Positions 49,913-59,016 of a DNA stretch of 64,000 nt are shown one piece after another; position 1 is the stretch's first letter, and every line of letters begins with the position of its first letter. The notes below the pieces were generated by a model. It did no database searches and had not been told where the DNA came from. It worked only from the letters and a program-made list of their open reading frames with translations. The translations under genes were made by a program, and so were the position numbers. The DNA is taken from the NCBI GenBank assembly GCA_963714455.1, contig CAVQON010000012.1:62001-126000 (forward strand), read 5' to 3'. Source of the DNA: CAVQGZ01 sp963714455. GTDB taxonomy: Bacteria > Actinomycetota > Actinomycetes > Jiangellales > Jiangellaceae.

Positions 49913-50986
49913 TCAGTCGTCCTCGGGGGCCACCTTCTTGGCCCACAGCAGCTCTTCAGCCGGCCGGACGACGATCACGCGGTCTTCGCGCACCAGGTGT
50001 CCGACGGCAGGGGAGTAGTAGGGCACGACCTTGTCGTCGCGCACGACGGCGAGCACGGGCTCGTCCAGCTGCCACGGCGTGCGGCCCTCCTCGCGCGGCA
50101 GCACCCGTCGCTCGGCGACCTCCAGGCCCTCCCCGCTGGACAGCAGGTCTTCGAGCACACCCGACAGGTTGGGGCTCACCGCGGCCATGCCGAGCAGGCG
50201 TCCGACCGAGTCTGACGAGGTGATCACCGAGTCGGCCCCGCTGTGCTTGATGATCGCGGCGTTCTCCTCCTCGCGCACCGACACGATGATCGTCGCGTTC
50301 GGGTTGAGGCTGCGGGCCGTCAGGGTGACGAGGACGGCGGTGTCGTCTCGCTCGGGGGCGATCACGACGGTGGCCGCCCGCTCGACCTGGGCGCGGCGCA
50401 GCACGTCCGAACGTGTCGCGTCGCCGACGACGCCTACCAGCCCGTCCTCGTTCGCCTCGGCGATGTTGGTCTGCATCGGGTCGACGACGACGATCTTCGA
50501 GCGGGCGACGTCGTTGGCGATCAGGGTTCCGACGGCGCTGCGTCCCTTCACGCCGTAGCCGATCATCACGTAGTGGTTCTCCACGCTGTTCCTCCAGCGG
50601 TCGGTGCGCCACGCCTCGCGGCTGCGGAAGGTCAAGGCTTCGAGGGTGGTTCCGACCAGGACGATCAGGAACAAGATGCGCAACGGCGTGATGACCACGA
50701 CGTTGATCAGCCGCGCGGCATCGGTGACCGGGGCGATGTCGCCGTAGCCCGTCGTCGACAGCGTGACGGTCGAGTAGTACAACGCGTCGAGCAGGCTGAC
50801 GGACCCGTCGTAGTTGTCCACGTAGCCGTCACGGTCGAGGTAGACGATGGCGACGACGGCGGCGAGCACGGCCATCGCGACCGCCACACGTATTCCGATG
50901 GCCCGGAAGGGACTGACCTTGCGCCGACCGAGCAAGATGGTGCCACTGGGCGCCTGCGACTCGGTGAGCGGAATCTGTGAACTCAT
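49913..50986 (-). CDS. potassium channel with RCK (TrkA-N/C) domain
   Basis: A 357-residue two-helix K+ channel: TM1 near residues 32-50, pore with selectivity filter TLSTTGYGD, TM2 near 95-118. The cytoplasmic RCK domain has HYVMIGYGVKGRSAVGTLIA (NAD-type Rossmann loop), VVGDATRSDVLRRA, and a TrkA-C-like end with VLAVVRDDKVVPYYSP. Gating by nucleotide or ion is expected. The start ATG 50986 lies 68 bp from the divergent SDR gene. Confidence 0.94.
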   Translation of the reverse strand: MSSQIPLTESQAPSGTILLGRRKVSPFRAIGIRVAVAMAVLAAVVAIVYLDRDGYVDNYDGSVSLLDALYYSTVTLSTTGYGDIAPVTDAARLINVVVITPLRILFLIVLVGTTLEALTFRSREAWRTDRWRNSVENHYVMIGYGVKGRSAVGTLIANDVARSKIVVVDPMQTNIAEANEDGLVGVVGDATRSDVLRRAQVERAATVVIAPERDDTAVLVTLTARSLNPNATIIVSVREEENAAIIKHSGADSVITSSDSVGRLLGMAAVSPNLSGVLEDLLSSGEGLEVAERRVLPREEGRTPWQLDEPVLAVVRDDKVVPYYSPAVGHLVREDRVIVVRPAEELLWAKKVAPEDD

Positions 50987-51054
50987 CGACGTCGGCCCCC
51001 AGTGGCGACCGCCGAGGCTCGGCGGCGTCGCACGTCGATCACGAGAGGAAGGGT

Positions 51055-51819
51055 ATGGACACCAACACGGTCCGGGTAGCGGTAGTCACCGGCGCGGCGC
51101 GAGGAATCGGTGCAGCAACAGCCCAGCGGCTGGCCGGCGACGGCATGGCGGTGGCGGTCTGCGACCTGTCTGCCGACGCGTGCGCGGACGTCGTGGCGGC
51201 CATCGAGGCCACGGGTGGGCGTGCGATGGCGGTGGGCATGGACGTCGCCGACCGCGCCCAGGTCGAGGCGGGCGTCGCCGCGGTCGTCGAGCAGCTCGGC
51301 CGTCTCGACGTCCTGGTCAACAACGCCGGCCTCATCCGCGACAACATGCTGTTCAAGATGACCGACGACGACTGGGACACGGTGATGAACGTGCACCTCA
51401 AGGGCGCATTCCTGTGCTCGCAGACGGCCCAGAAGCACATGGTGGCGAACACGTACGGACGCATCGTCAACCTGTCGTCCATCGCCGGGGACGGCAACCG
51501 CGGCCAGGCCAACTACTCCGCTGCGAAGGCGGGCATCCGCGGGTTCACCAAGACCCTGGCCCTCGAGCTCGGGCCGTTCGGGATCACGGCGAACGCGATT
51601 GCGCCGGGGTTCATCTCCTCGGCCATGACACAGCAGACGGCCGACCGCATCGGGGTCTCGTTCGACGACTTCCAGAAGAACGTCGCCGCCGGCACCCCCG
51701 TTCGGCGTGTCGGCGAGCCCGAGGACGTGGCGAACGCCGTCTCGTTCTTCGCCTCCGAGGGTGCGGGGTTCATCACCGGTCAGGTGCTCTACGTCGACGG
51801 CGGGGCCGGGCGGGCCTAG
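51055..51819 (+). CDS. FabG-like short-chain dehydrogenase
   Basis: A 254-residue classical SDR with NAD(P)-binding TGAARGIGAATAQRLA, NNAG in LVNNAGLIRDN, the catalytic Ser in NLSSIAGDGN, YSAAK (Tyr/Lys), and GQVLYVDGG near the C-terminus. It resembles 3-oxoacyl-ACP reductase FabG, but no fatty-acid genes surround it, so other keto substrates are possible. GAGGAAGGG precedes ATG 51055. Its TAG shares one base with the next gene's GTG. Confidence 0.92.
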   Translation: MDTNTVRVAVVTGAARGIGAATAQRLAGDGMAVAVCDLSADACADVVAAIEATGGRAMAVGMDVADRAQVEAGVAAVVEQLGRLDVLVNNAGLIRDNMLFKMTDDDWDTVMNVHLKGAFLCSQTAQKHMVANTYGRIVNLSSIAGDGNRGQANYSAAKAGIRGFTKTLALELGPFGITANAIAPGFISSAMTQQTADRIGVSFDDFQKNVAAGTPVRRVGEPEDVANAVSFFASEGAGFITGQVLYVDGGAGRA

Positions 51820-52643
51820 TGCGGGTTCTCCTCGTCCAGGTGACGACCGGTGCCGACCCGGTGCAGAACCGGGCCGCCGTCGCCGAGGCCGTGTCGGCCG
51901 GGCGGGAGGCCGCCGGCCCCCTCGACCTGGTCGTGCTCCCCGAGGCGGTGCAGGCCGACTTCGGCGGCGGGGCGACCCCGCTGGCCGAGGTCGCCGAGCC
52001 CCTGGACGGGCCGTTCGTCCAGGGACTGGCCGAGCTGGCCGACGAGTCGGGTGCGGTGGTCGTGGGTGGCATGTTCGAGCAGCCGGCCGGCGGGGGGCCG
52101 GCGTGGCTGCCGTTCAACACGCTCGTCGCCGTGGCGCCGGGGGCCGGGCTCGTGGCCTCGTACCGCAAGGCGCACCTGTACGACGCCTTCGGCTATCGGG
52201 AGTCCGACCTGCTCAGCGCCGGCGACCCGGTCGCGGTGACGGTGCCGGTGCCGGTCAGCGGGGCGCCGCCGACGACGGTGGGGCTGATGACCTGCTACGA
52301 CCTGCGTTTTCCGGAGCAGGCTCGCGCCCTGGTCGACGCCGGGGCCGAGCTGCTGCTGGTGCCGTCGGCCTGGCTGCGCGGGCCCGGCAAGCAGCACCAC
52401 TGGGCCACGCTGCTGGCGGCCCGGGCGATCGAGAACACGGTGTACGTGGCGGGGGTCGCCAAGTCGGGGGAGCGCTACTGCGGCCTCACGCGGCTGGTCG
52501 ACCCGATGGGGGAGGTCGTGGCCGAGCTGGACGAGGCCGACGGCTCGGTCGTGGCGCAGGTCGAGCGCGCCCGCATCGAGGCGGTGCGCGGGGTCAACCC
52601 GTCGCTGGCCAACCGCCGGTGGGACGTCGCGCCCCGTCCCTGA
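51819..52643 (+). CDS. carbon-nitrogen hydrolase (nitrilase superfamily)
   Basis: A 274-residue amidase-like enzyme with the Glu-Lys-Cys triad: Glu in VVLPEAVQADF, Lys in YRKAHLYDAFGYRES and Cys in MTCYDLRFPEQARAL. The pattern around HLYDAF and YDLRFPE resembles Nit1/omega-amidase-type enzymes that hydrolyse deaminated glutathione or 2-oxo-acid amides. It starts at GTG sharing one base with the SDR stop (TAGTG). Confidence 0.92.
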   Translation: MRVLLVQVTTGADPVQNRAAVAEAVSAGREAAGPLDLVVLPEAVQADFGGGATPLAEVAEPLDGPFVQGLAELADESGAVVVGGMFEQPAGGGPAWLPFNTLVAVAPGAGLVASYRKAHLYDAFGYRESDLLSAGDPVAVTVPVPVSGAPPTTVGLMTCYDLRFPEQARALVDAGAELLLVPSAWLRGPGKQHHWATLLAARAIENTVYVAGVAKSGERYCGLTRLVDPMGEVVAELDEADGSVVAQVERARIEAVRGVNPSLANRRWDVAPRP

Positions 52644-52652
52644 CGCCGCGGG

Positions 52653-53444
52653 CTACGAGCCGGCCGGACGCAACGGCCGGGCGGCGTCCTGGGCGTTGCG
52701 GTCGTCCCACAGCCGCACCCCGCCCTTGATGCCGGCCGTGTTGTCGACGACGGTGACCCACTCGTCCACGCGCCGCCGCGCCAGGTGCTTGGCGCCCCCG
52801 CCGCCGAGGTAGGCCCGGTCCCAGGAGTAGATCGCGAACAGCCGGGCCAGGGCGCGTTGCACGTCCTTGCTCCACGCCTTGGTGCCCCGCGCCCGCCGGG
52901 CGTGGTTGCCGAGCCGCTCGTCGAGCGACTGACCCTTGCGGAACGGCGTGGCCGACACCTCGATCTTGGGCAGCAGCGCACCCTCGGAGAAGTGCGCGAA
53001 CCCGAGCCCGGTGCCCAGCGTCAGCATCACCTCGTACCCGTGCCCGGTGATCACCGACAGGCCGGCCAGCTCGGCGTCGTTGACGACGAGGGTCGGGCGC
53101 TCGAACGTCGCCTCGAGCAGCGCCCGCACGTCGAGGTTCTCCCACTGCATCGCCAGGTCGGAGCGCACCGGGCTGAAGGGGCCCGACTCGGTGACGTAGT
53201 GCGGGGTCCAGCGCACCAGCCCGCGGCGCACCAGTCCCGGCATGCCGACCGAGACGCGGTCGAACTCCGCGTCCGTCTCGTCCGCCATCGCACGCAGCGT
53301 GTCGGCGAGCAGCGCCGGCGGGCAGGGGTAAGGGGTTGGGATGCGCACCCGTTCGCAGACCGCGACGCCCTCGCGGTCGAGCACCAGACACTTCAGACCG
53401 GTGCCGCCGCAGTCCACGCTCAGGGTGAACGGCCCCACGCTCAT
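52653..53444 (-). CDS. ROK-family kinase, polyphosphate glucokinase-like
   Basis: A 263-residue ROK protein. The N-terminal phosphate loop is SVDCGGTGLKCLVLD, the sugar site region is VVNDAELAGLSVITG and GTGLGFAHFSEG, and the C-terminal AYLGGGGAKHL is the second phosphate loop. Polyphosphate/ATP glucokinases of actinobacteria have this size and the TGLK pattern; specificity for polyphosphate is inferred. ATG 53444 has TACCGT 6 nt upstream. Convergent with the nitrilase gene. Confidence 0.85.
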   Translation of the reverse strand: MSVGPFTLSVDCGGTGLKCLVLDREGVAVCERVRIPTPYPCPPALLADTLRAMADETDAEFDRVSVGMPGLVRRGLVRWTPHYVTESGPFSPVRSDLAMQWENLDVRALLEATFERPTLVVNDAELAGLSVITGHGYEVMLTLGTGLGFAHFSEGALLPKIEVSATPFRKGQSLDERLGNHARRARGTKAWSKDVQRALARLFAIYSWDRAYLGGGGAKHLARRRVDEWVTVVDNTAGIKGGVRLWDDRNAQDAARPLRPAGS

Positions 53445-53450
53445 GGCGGG

Positions 53451-53456
53451 ACGGTA
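53451..53456 (-). promoter_or_regulatory. leaderless -10 for the ROK kinase gene
   Basis: TACCGT on the minus strand, 6 nt before ATG 53444. Confidence 0.5.
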
Positions 53457-53491
53457 GCGGGGACGGCGGCTGCGTCGGACATGATGGCCCG

Positions 53492-55207
53492 ATGAGCGAC
53501 GACCCCACCCCCACGTCCGGCGACACGACGGTGGGGTTCGACGACCTCGGTCTGGCCGACGAGCTCGTCGCGACGCTCGCCGCGCTGGGGTACGAGGAAC
53601 CGACGCCGATCCAGCGCGAGGCGGTGCCGCACGTCGTCGCCGGGCGCGACCTGCTCGGCCAGGCAGCCACCGGGACGGGCAAGACGGCGGCGTTCGCCCT
53701 GCCGATGCTGCACCGGCTCGGGGGGCGCTCGGGTCGCGGCGGCCCGGTCGGGCTGGTGCTCGTGCCCACCCGTGAGCTGGCCGTGCAGGTCAGCGAGGCG
53801 ACCCACCGGTACGGGCAGCGCATCGGCGCGCGCGTGCTCCCGGTCTACGGCGGCGCGCCGATGGGCCGCCAGATCCGCAGCCTGGCCGACGGGGTCGACA
53901 TCGTGGTCGCCACCCCGGGCCGGGCCCTGGACCTGATGGAGCGCGGCCCGTTGCGCCTCGACTCCGTGCAGACGGTCGTCCTCGACGAGGCCGACGAGAT
54001 GCTCGACATGGGGTTCGCCGAAGACATCGAGGCGATCCTCGACCAGACACCTGCACAGCGGCAGACCGTTCTGTTCTCGGCCACGATGCCCAAGCGCATC
54101 GAGCGGCTCGCGCAGGCGCACCTGAGCGACCCCGTGCGGGTGGCGCTCGGCCGGGAGAGGCCGGCGGCCGGCGAGGCGCCGAAGGTGCGCCAGACCGTCT
54201 ACTTCGTCCCCCGCCAGTACAAGTCCGCTGCGCTGGGTCGCCTGCTCGACGTCGAGGCCCCCGACGCGACGATCGTCTTCTGCCGCACCCGCGCGGAGGT
54301 CGACACCTTGACGGTCACCCTGAACGGACGCGGCTACCGCGCCGAGGCTCTGCACGGCGGCCTCACCCAAGACCAGCGTGACCGGGTGATGGGACGGCTG
54401 CGGCAGGGGTCCAGCGAGCTGCTGGTCGCCACGGACGTCGCCGCCCGCGGGCTCGACATCGACCAGCTCACCCACGTCGTCAACTACGACGTGCCCGCGG
54501 CGCCGGAGGCCTACGTCCACCGCATCGGGCGGGTGGGGCGCGCCGGGCGCGAAGGGGTGGCCATCACCCTGGCCGAGCCGCGCGAGCACCGCATGGTGGG
54601 TGCCATCGAGCGAGCGACCGGCACGAAGCTGCAGCGCGAGAGCGTGCCCACGGTCGCCGACCTGCGCCAGCGCCGACTCGAGCTCACCCGGGCGTCGTTG
54701 CGCGAGGCGCTGCTGGCCGACGACCACGAGCGCTTCCGGGTGGTCGTGGAGTCGCTCAGCGACGAGTTCGACGTGATGGACGTGGCGCTCGCCGCGGTGA
54801 GGCTGGCGCACGAGGCCATCGGCGGGGAGTCCGACGACGACGTCGACATCCCCGAGGCGCGCGCACCCCGTCAGCCGAGTGGGCCCGCCCAGCGCCCGGG
54901 CGAGCGGGGCGGGGACCGACGGCAAGGCGGACGCGGGGTCGGCGGCGCGCCTTCCACGTCGCGGCTCACCGACGGTGAGCGCATCTTCGTGGGGGCCGGG
55001 CGCCAGTCGAACGTGCGTCCCAACGACCTCGTCGGGGCCATCGCCAACGAGTCCAGCCTGCGTGGGCGCGACATCGGAGCCATCGAGATCTTCGAGAAGT
55101 TCTCCCTCGTCGAGGTGCCCGCCGACAAGGTCGACGAGGTGATCTCGGCGCTGCGGCGCACCACCCTGCGAGGCAGGCGTCCCTCGGTGCGACGCGACCG
55201 CGCCTGA
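53492..55207 (+). CDS. DEAD-box RNA helicase (DeaD/CsdA-like)
   Basis: A 571-residue helicase. The Q motif (PTPIQREAVP), ATGTGKTAAF, PTRELAVQV, TPGRALDLM, DEADEMLDMGF and SATMP are in domain 1; TIVFCRTRAEV, VATDVAARGLDI and HRIGRVGRAGREG are in domain 2. A dimerisation-like helical region (about 385-445) and a DbpA-type RNA-binding domain (IFVGAGRQSNVRPNDLVGAI) follow, separated by a Gly/Arg/Pro-rich linker. This is the cold-shock/ribosome-assembly architecture. Confidence 0.95.
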   Translation: MSDDPTPTSGDTTVGFDDLGLADELVATLAALGYEEPTPIQREAVPHVVAGRDLLGQAATGTGKTAAFALPMLHRLGGRSGRGGPVGLVLVPTRELAVQVSEATHRYGQRIGARVLPVYGGAPMGRQIRSLADGVDIVVATPGRALDLMERGPLRLDSVQTVVLDEADEMLDMGFAEDIEAILDQTPAQRQTVLFSATMPKRIERLAQAHLSDPVRVALGRERPAAGEAPKVRQTVYFVPRQYKSAALGRLLDVEAPDATIVFCRTRAEVDTLTVTLNGRGYRAEALHGGLTQDQRDRVMGRLRQGSSELLVATDVAARGLDIDQLTHVVNYDVPAAPEAYVHRIGRVGRAGREGVAITLAEPREHRMVGAIERATGTKLQRESVPTVADLRQRRLELTRASLREALLADDHERFRVVVESLSDEFDVMDVALAAVRLAHEAIGGESDDDVDIPEARAPRQPSGPAQRPGERGGDRRQGGRGVGGAPSTSRLTDGERIFVGAGRQSNVRPNDLVGAIANESSLRGRDIGAIEIFEKFSLVEVPADKVDEVISALRRTTLRGRRPSVRRDRA

Positions 55208-55220
55208 CCGGCGAGAAGGG

Positions 55221-55679
55221 TCAGTCGCTGCCGCCGAGCTCGGACTCCATCGCGTCGTACAGCAGGTCGTGAGCGTGGTGCACATGGCTTCTGAGCTGCA
55301 CGACAAGCTTGGCGCCGGCTGCCTGCACGTCGTGCGGCGTGATCTGGTCGTCGCCGGCCACCTGCGTCACCGCGGCAAGTCGCTCGGTGAGCTCGGCGTG
55401 CTCGTCGTCGAGCCGGCTGGCCGGGCCGCTGAGCCGGGGGTCGGCGGCGCTCACCGACGCGGGGATGCCGGTCTCGGAGCTCACCCCGGCCAGGTGCATC
55501 TCCATCGCCTCGGTGACGGTCTCCAGCGCCGATCGCACACCGTCGCGCCAGGCCGGGGCGGCCGACGCCGCCGCCAGCGAGCGCTCCAGGTCAGCGGCCG
55601 CCGACTCCAGGGCCTCGCGGCGCGCCCTGATCGGCTCGAGGGGACCGTCGGGCGGGATCGCGGGAAAGGCATCCGTCAT
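55221..55679 (-). CDS. His-containing helical protein, hemerythrin-like?
   Basis: A 152-residue helical protein with RREALESAAADLERSLAAA and histidines at 62 (AMEMHLAG), 94 (DDEHAELTERL) and a cluster at 132-137 (SHVHHAHDLL). Four helices with spaced His/Glu resemble hemerythrin-like bundles that bind iron or oxygen, but the canonical HxxxE spacing is not clear, so the call is tentative. ATG 55679; convergent with the helicase gene. Confidence 0.65.
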   Translation of the reverse strand: MTDAFPAIPPDGPLEPIRARREALESAAADLERSLAAASAAPAWRDGVRSALETVTEAMEMHLAGVSSETGIPASVSAADPRLSGPASRLDDEHAELTERLAAVTQVAGDDQITPHDVQAAGAKLVVQLRSHVHHAHDLLYDAMESELGGSD

Positions 55680-55809
55680 GGCCTCGTTCCTACCCGAGCC
55701 TGAGGTGATGTCAAGGGCCACCGGACGGCGGACATCACCTCGGTCCGTGTGCATCGCCCGCCCGGGATTCGGCATGCGATCTTGGTTCGGCTGCGTCACA
55801 GTCGTAGCC

Positions 55810-56490
55810 ATGGACGACGCCTCGCCGCCGCCACCGTCGCTGCTGGCCACCGTTGCTGCCGCTCGGATCACTCACGTGCTCAACCGAGCGTGGTGGCTGA
55901 GTGTGGGCGCGCTCGCCGTCTGGGCCTACCTCGCAGCGGCGATGGAGTCCGGCGTCGCTGCCTCGTTCGGCGGGGCCCTGTTCATGGCCGGGTTGTGCAT
56001 GGTGGCCGCAGTCGCGCGCAACGCCTCGGCGGAGGCCCGCGAGCCGGGGTCGGTGCGGCGCGGATCGGTGCTGCGCGCAGCCGGATTCGGTGTGGTCGTC
56101 CACGGAGGCCTGCTCGGTGCCGTCACCGTCCTCGTCGGCACCGGGGTCCTCTCGACGCTCGCTGTGCTCGCCGGTGGTCTGCTGGTGGTGTTCACGAGGC
56201 CGACCACTCTGGTGGCACTCGGCGCCGAGACGCCACTCCCGCCCCGGTCCAGCACGCCGAAGCGCCGCAGCGTCCCGGAGATCGTCGGTGAGCTGCAGGC
56301 CAGCGCGGCCCAGGTGCGCGACGAGACCGACCCGGTCCGCAAGGCCGAGATGGCCGAGCGTCGGGGCGCGATGCTCGCCGAGCTGGCCGAGCGCGACCCA
56401 GAGGCCCTGATGTTGCTGCTGGACGGCCCGGTCGTGCGCCCGAGCGCCCACGATCGTCCGGACGGCCCGGAGGGGCCCCTCCCCGTCTGA
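55810..56490 (+). CDS. membrane protein of unknown function
   Basis: A 226-residue protein with hydrophobic segments near 28-48, 53-70 and two overlapping ones near 93-137, then a cytoplasmic C-terminal region of about 80 charged residues (VPEIVGELQASAAQVRDETD, RRGAMLAELAERDPEAL). The N-terminus LNRAWWLSVGALAVW is basic-aromatic. No known family is recognised. ATG 55810 is the likely start. Confidence 0.65.
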   Translation: MDDASPPPPSLLATVAAARITHVLNRAWWLSVGALAVWAYLAAAMESGVAASFGGALFMAGLCMVAAVARNASAEAREPGSVRRGSVLRAAGFGVVVHGGLLGAVTVLVGTGVLSTLAVLAGGLLVVFTRPTTLVALGAETPLPPRSSTPKRRSVPEIVGELQASAAQVRDETDPVRKAEMAERRGAMLAELAERDPEALMLLLDGPVVRPSAHDRPDGPEGPLPV

Positions 56491-56517
56491 GCCTGCGGCA
56501 CAATGGGTGCGCTCGTG

Positions 56518-56606
56518 GGAGGGCTGCCGGAGAGGCCGAACGGGGAAGTCTTGAAAACTTCTAGGGCGGGTGACCGCTCTCGTGGGTTCGAATCCCACGC
56601 CCTCCG
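56518..56606 (+). tRNA. tRNA-Ser (UGA anticodon)
   Basis: Class II tRNA of 89 nt: acceptor GGAGGGC with GCCCTCC, anticodon stem GAAGT/ACTTC with loop CTTGAAA (TGA at 56552-56554), a long variable arm, and T-arm GGTTCGAATCC. The discriminator is G, as usual for tRNA-Ser. Confidence 0.97.
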
Positions 56607-56622
56607 CCCGTGGCCGGTGGGG

Positions 56623-59016
56623 CTACTCCAGCGGGACGGACAGCGCCCCGCCGGGGTCGACCTCGTACATCTTCTCGCCGACCCGCATGCGTAGCGGCTC
56701 GCCGATGTGGCGGCGTCCGCTGACCATGAGCTGTCCTTTGCGCAGCGCCACCTCGAGGCCGTAGTGGTTGCGGTAGCGGATGCGGAAGCGCATCTGCGAG
56801 ATCTCGTCGGGCAGGAACGGGTCGAAGCGCAAGATGTCGTCGCGCGTCTCCAGCCCGGTGAACCCGCGTTGCAGCAGGTCGACGGTGCCGACCATCGCGC
56901 CGAGGTGCACGCCCTCTTGGGTCGTGCCGCCCTGGACGTCGCTGACGTCGCTCTCCAGCGCCTCCATGAAGAGCCGCCACGCCTCGTCCCGGTCGATGCG
57001 CGCGAGAACCCAGGCATGCACAAGCTTGCTCAGCGTCGACCCGTGCGCGGTGCGGCGTAGGTAGAAGTCGACGCAGCGGGCGGGCAGCAGCGGGTCCCAG
57101 CTGTAGCCGAGGTGCTCGATGATCCCGGCGATCTCCTCCTCCGAGAGCAGGTAGAACAGCATCAGGACGTCGGCCTGCTTGGCGAGGCGGTAGTTGTTGG
57201 TCGAGTCACCCTCGGCCTCGAGGATGCGGTCGAGGCGGCCGATGTTGCCGTAGCGGATGCGGTAGTCCTCCCAGTCGAGCTCCTTGAGGCGCTCGTACCC
57301 CTCGAACTGGCTGAGGACGCCGTCGTGCCAGGCAAGACGCATCTTTCGGGTCATGTGCTCCCAGCGCTCGAGGTCGCCCCGACGGATGTCGAGCAGGTCG
57401 AGAAGCTGGCGGCGCCGCCGGTCGGGGAGCACCTCCACGCAGCGCAGCGCACGCTGCAGCAGCCACACCACCATCACGTTGGTGTAGGCGTTGTTGTCCA
57501 GCCCCGGCTCTTCTTGCCAGGGGTAGGCGTCGTGGTACTCGTCCGGGCCCATCACCCCGCGGATGTCGTAGCGGTCGTCGGCCCGGTCGTAGGTGGCGAT
57601 CGAGGCCCAGAAACGCGCGATCTCGAAGAGCAGCTCGGCGCCGTAGGTGGCCAAGAAGTCGAGGTCGCCGGTGGCCTCGTAGTACTGCCAGACGTTGTAG
57701 GCGACCGCGACGTTGATGTGTCGCTGGCGGTGCGACTCGTCGGGAAGCCAGTGCCCCGAGGCCGGGTTGAGGTGCAGCGTCTGCGTCTCTTCGCGGCCGT
57801 TGGCGCTGCTCTGCCACGGGAACATCGCCCCGGCGTAGCCGGCCTCGTGCGCGAGCTTGCGTGCCTGCGGCAGCCGTCGCCAGCGGTAGAGCAGCAGCGA
57901 CTTCGACACCTCGGGCATGCGCAGGTTGAGATAGGGGTAGACGAAAGTCTCGTCCCAGAAGATGTGTCCTCGGTAAGCCTCTCCGTGCAGACCCCTGGCC
58001 GGGATGCCGACGTCGAGGTCGATGCTGTGGTTCGACACCGTCTGAAGCAGGTGGAACAGGTGCAGGCGCAGCACCATCTGGGTGCGGTCGGCCGTCCCGA
58101 TCTCGAGGTCGCAGCGGGCCCACAGGTGGTCCCACGCCAGCACGTGCCGACGCAGCACCTCGTCGAACTCCGGCATGCACAGGGCCTTCTCGCGGGCCTC
58201 GGAGAACGGCTCGCCCAGGGCCCGGTCGTGGGAGGTGTAGAGCGCGACGACCTTCTCGACGGTGTACTCCACGTGCGGGGCGACGTGCAGGGTGATGTCT
58301 TGCCAGACGTGGTCGTCCCCGATCACCGCCGACATCTCGACGTCGCTCTGGCGACCCTGCTCCAGCACTCGGTGCCGCGCTCCGACCCCGATCTCGACCC
58401 GCGACTGGGTGGTGCGCGCGTCGAGCGCGACCCCGGTCTTGCCGATCTCTTCGGCGCCGACGCACACGAGGTGCTCGTCGCCGAGGCCGGCGTAGCGGGC
58501 GACGCCGCTGTTGCGGACACGGCCGTCGATGCCCGAGCGCACCGTCACCGTGCCCTCGTAGTTCTCGGCCACGATCGTCGTGTCGAGCCCGGCGGTGAAC
58601 GGGTCGGCCAACGACACCAGGCGGCGACTGGCGATGGCCGTCACGCGCCCCTGGTCGTCGACGACGCGGAACCGACGGGTCAGCACACCGCGGCGAAGGT
58701 CGAGCTCTTGGACGTAGTTCTGGATGTGGTCGCGGTCGACGTCCAGCCACGGCCCGTCCTCGACGCGCAGCGTCAACGACAGCCAGTTGGGCAGGTTGAC
58801 CATCGACTCGTTCTCGACCATCTGCCCGGACACCTCGACGCTGAGCCGGTTGAAGACGCCGGCGGCGTAGGTGCCGGGGTAGTGCGGGCCTCCGGCGACA
58901 CTCTCCGGTGCGGCGCCGCGCGTGGCGAAACGCCCGTTGCCGAGCGTGCACAACGCCTCACGCAGCGGCTCGTTGTCGGCGTCGTAGCCGTCGTAGCGCA
59001 GAAGCCACCCGGTCAT
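56623..59016 (-). CDS. GH65 glycoside phosphorylase (trehalose/kojibiose/maltose type)
   Basis: A 797-residue GH65 enzyme using phosphate to split an alpha-glucoside into beta-glucose-1-phosphate. The N-terminal domain has NGRFATRGAAPE; the catalytic toroid includes GLHGEAYRGHIFWDETFVYP, FPWQSSANGREETQ, HINVAVAYNVWQYY, RGVMGPDEYHDAYP (general acid Glu) and AKQADVLMLFYLL, with the phosphate-binding HGSTLSKLVHAW. Its overlap with a beta-PGM gene and link to otsB make trehalose phosphorylase the best guess; kojibiose or maltose phosphorylase cannot be excluded. Confidence 0.92.
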   Translation of the reverse strand: MTGWLLRYDGYDADNEPLREALCTLGNGRFATRGAAPESVAGGPHYPGTYAAGVFNRLSVEVSGQMVENESMVNLPNWLSLTLRVEDGPWLDVDRDHIQNYVQELDLRRGVLTRRFRVVDDQGRVTAIASRRLVSLADPFTAGLDTTIVAENYEGTVTVRSGIDGRVRNSGVARYAGLGDEHLVCVGAEEIGKTGVALDARTTQSRVEIGVGARHRVLEQGRQSDVEMSAVIGDDHVWQDITLHVAPHVEYTVEKVVALYTSHDRALGEPFSEAREKALCMPEFDEVLRRHVLAWDHLWARCDLEIGTADRTQMVLRLHLFHLLQTVSNHSIDLDVGIPARGLHGEAYRGHIFWDETFVYPYLNLRMPEVSKSLLLYRWRRLPQARKLAHEAGYAGAMFPWQSSANGREETQTLHLNPASGHWLPDESHRQRHINVAVAYNVWQYYEATGDLDFLATYGAELLFEIARFWASIATYDRADDRYDIRGVMGPDEYHDAYPWQEEPGLDNNAYTNVMVVWLLQRALRCVEVLPDRRRRQLLDLLDIRRGDLERWEHMTRKMRLAWHDGVLSQFEGYERLKELDWEDYRIRYGNIGRLDRILEAEGDSTNNYRLAKQADVLMLFYLLSEEEIAGIIEHLGYSWDPLLPARCVDFYLRRTAHGSTLSKLVHAWVLARIDRDEAWRLFMEALESDVSDVQGGTTQEGVHLGAMVGTVDLLQRGFTGLETRDDILRFDPFLPDEISQMRFRIRYRNHYGLEVALRKGQLMVSGRRHIGEPLRMRVGEKMYEVDPGGALSVPLE